In this document: positions 62,407 through 64,000 of the stretch, one piece after another
Layout of the letters: every line of letters starts with the position of its first letter
Position numbering within the stretch: the first letter of the stretch is position 1
Assembly: GCA_002748425.1 (NCBI GenBank)
Contig: PDSJ01000026.1
Coordinates: forward strand, 1 to 64,000
Reading direction: 5' to 3'
Source of the DNA: a candidate division KSB3 bacterium
GTDB lineage: Bacteria; Moduliflexota; Moduliflexia; Moduliflexales; Moduliflexaceae
Length of the DNA: 64,000 nucleotides
The notes under the pieces: model-generated
Told to the model about the DNA's origin: nothing
What the model saw: the letters and a program-made list of their open reading frames with translations, nothing else
Databases searched by the model: none
Translations under genes and position numbers: made by a program

Positions 62407-64000
62407 ATGACTCGATTTAATATCGCTCAAGCATTGGAAGAAAGGGCAAAACACGCGCCTTTTCAACCAGCAGTGATCTTCCCGGCCGGACGCGACAAAC
62501 AGGGACGCGCCAAATTTACGCAGCTCAGTTTTCAGCAATTGAACGAGCTCTGTGATTCCTATGCCTATGGCCTTGCCGGATACGGCCTAACACAAGGGAC
62601 CCGCACGCTGATAATGGTGAAGCCCGGAATCGACCTGATCGCAGTGACCTTTGCCCTGTTGAAAATCGGAGCAGTGCCGGTCCTGATCGATCCCGGTATG
62701 GGGCACAAAGCCTTTCTGCAATGCGTGACCGAAACCGAGCCGCGCGCGATGATCGGCATCCCGCTTGCCCACATCATTCGCACGATCTTCCCACGCGCCT
62801 TTCGCACTATCACGCATTTTATCACGGCCGGAAGACGGCTTTTCTGGAGCGGAAAAACGCTTGACGCATTACGCATACGGGGAAAATCCCCTTTCCCAGC
62901 CGCCCCGACCACACTTGAAGATGAAGCAGCAGTAGCTTTCACCTCCGGCGGAACCGGCATTCCCAAAGGCGTCGTGTATCTGCACGGAATCTTCAAGAAA
63001 CAGCTTGAAATCATGCAAAACGACATGGGGATCGAAGAAGGTGAAGTGCATCTGGCCGTCATGTATATTTTCGCTCTGTTCAACCCGGCGCTGGGGGTCA
63101 CAAGCGTGATTCCTGATATGGACCCACGTCGCACGGCTGAGCTGAATCCGGCCTATCTCGTGGAGGCGATTCAGACTCATGGCGTTACGATGAGTCTTGG
63201 TTCGCCTCTGATCTGGGAGATCCTCGGAAACTATTGTCTGAAACAGAACATCTCTCTGCCCTCCTTGAAGCACATTTTCATGTTCGGCGCAGCTGTCATG
63301 CCGGATGTGATCGAAAAGTTCGCAAAAGTTATGCCCCAGGGCCGAATCTACACACCCTACGGTGCGACGGAAGCTCTCCCGCTGACCATGCTCGATGCTG
63401 AGGATATTTTGCAGGACACTGGTCCCAAAACATACCAGGGGGCCGGCGTCTGTGTCGGAAAGCCGATCGGCGGTCTGCAAGTGCGAATCATCCCGATCAG
63501 CGACGAAGCAATTCATCACTGGGACGAGTCGCTGTGCCTAGCTGTGGGAGAAATCGGCGAAATTGTGGTCAAAGGCGGCGTTGTCACCCATCGTTATCTC
63601 AATCGTCCTCAACACAGTGCTGAGGCCAAAATCTGCGATCACAACGGAGTCTGGCACCGTATGGGGGATTTAGGCTACATCGACCAACAAGGACGGATCT
63701 GGATTTGCGGACGGAAAGCTCACCGTGTCAGCACGCCGCAGGGTTTGATGCTACCGATACAATGCGAAGCAATATTCAACAGGCACCAGGATGTCAAACG
63801 CAGCGCTCTTATCGGGATCGGAAAGTATGGCCAACAACGTCCGCTGATCATTATCGAAAGCATGCCAGGAACACAGCCCCGAAGCAGAGCTGTGAAAAAG
63901 GCTTTTGCTGACAGCCTGCTGATCCTCGGCAAACAGTACGAAGCAAGCCGATCGATTCAAACCATCCTCTTTCATTCTGCATTCCCGGTCGACGTCCGTC
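62407..64000 (+). CDS. oleC: Beta-lactone synthetase OleC (partial, runs off the window)
   Basis: This adenylate-forming enzyme shares OleC-specific stretches: AVPVLIDPGMGHKAFLQCV, FALFNPALGVTSVIPDMDP, YTPYGATEALPLTMLDAEDI and HRMGDLGYIDQQGRIWICGR. The AMP-binding loop is AFTSGGTGIPKGVVY. At least 531 residues are present and the frame is open to the window edge at HSAFPVDVR, so only a short C-terminus is missing. The start could be 62407 (MTRFNIA, matching OleC) or an in-frame ATG at 62368 that overlaps oleB. It closes beta-hydroxy acids to beta-lactones. oleA and oleD would be expected elsewhere, perhaps just beyond the edge. Confidence 0.85.
   Translation, partial: MTRFNIAQALEERAKHAPFQPAVIFPAGRDKQGRAKFTQLSFQQLNELCDSYAYGLAGYGLTQGTRTLIMVKPGIDLIAVTFALLKIGAVPVLIDPGMGHKAFLQCVTETEPRAMIGIPLAHIIRTIFPRAFRTITHFITAGRRLFWSGKTLDALRIRGKSPFPAAPTTLEDEAAVAFTSGGTGIPKGVVYLHGIFKKQLEIMQNDMGIEEGEVHLAVMYIFALFNPALGVTSVIPDMDPRRTAELNPAYLVEAIQTHGVTMSLGSPLIWEILGNYCLKQNISLPSLKHIFMFGAAVMPDVIEKFAKVMPQGRIYTPYGATEALPLTMLDAEDILQDTGPKTYQGAGVCVGKPIGGLQVRIIPISDEAIHHWDESLCLAVGEIGEIVVKGGVVTHRYLNRPQHSAEAKICDHNGVWHRMGDLGYIDQQGRIWICGRKAHRVSTPQGLMLPIQCEAIFNRHQDVKRSALIGIGKYGQQRPLIIIESMPGTQPRSRAVKKAFADSLLILGKQYEASRSIQTILFHSAFPVDVR

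Noticed and set aside
1..64000. tRNA, rRNA and CRISPR arrays
   Set aside because: I looked for T-loop-like sequences and repeated units in the gene-free gaps and saw none I could support.

Overview
The window looks like chromosomal DNA from a Gram-negative, probably anaerobic or facultative bacterium. It carries many periplasmic binding proteins, TRAP and tripartite tricarboxylate transporters, and a pyruvate:ferredoxin oxidoreductase. One gene needs UGA to be read as selenocysteine. By eye the base composition is near 50% GC, except for a more AT-rich decayed segment at the left edge. The phylum cannot be fixed from the sequence alone. The dense mix of sugar transporters recalls little-studied candidate phyla, but that is only an impression.

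Layout. Positions 1-1.5 kb hold a decayed restriction-modification-like locus with several frameshifts and a strong hairpin. From 11.1 kb leftward (minus strand) runs a long transport and kinase cluster: a sugar-binding protein, an ABC ATPase, two permeases, a TctCBA transporter, DhaK and DhaL. Divergent from it (11.8-20.6 kb, plus strand) is a full Lsr-type autoinducer-2 uptake and processing cassette: lsrR, lsrA, lsrC, lsrD, lsrB, lsrK, a cupin gene and lsrF. The cupin sits where other lsr operons have lsrG. Convergent to it (24.5-20.7 kb, minus) is an FGGY kinase with acetoin/pyruvate-dehydrogenase-type E1 alpha and beta subunits and a free lipoyl domain, without an E2 or E3.

Next come a relic lytic transglycosylase, an orphan polyamine-type binding protein, two small membrane-associated proteins, and a probable replication origin next to dnaA (28.2 kb). 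Then follow a glycosyltransferase, htpG, an orphan binding protein, an asparagine synthetase, a LysM/transglycosylase protein with tandem C-terminal repeats, a URO-D-type methyltransferase, a periplasmic nucleoside hydrolase and a homocysteine methyltransferase domain protein. A Ppx/GppA phosphatase, an NAGPA-like protein and a large penicillin-binding protein with FHA-like N-terminal segments lead into an arginine operon (argC-argJ-argB-argD, minus).

The right end carries a TRAP transporter (dctPQM) with a second URO-D-type protein, nifJ with a clear terminator, a selenocysteine peroxiredoxin-like gene with a SECIS-like hairpin, and the start of an olefin (ole) cluster: oleB plus an oleC cut by the window edge.

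One pattern recurs. The five binding-protein genes I assign to transport or solute-binding loci with a hairpin downstream (10.17, 5.4, 16.6, 25.3 and 52.9 kb) each have a strong stem-loop just after the stop codon. This would fit selective stabilisation or early termination to make more binding protein than membrane components.
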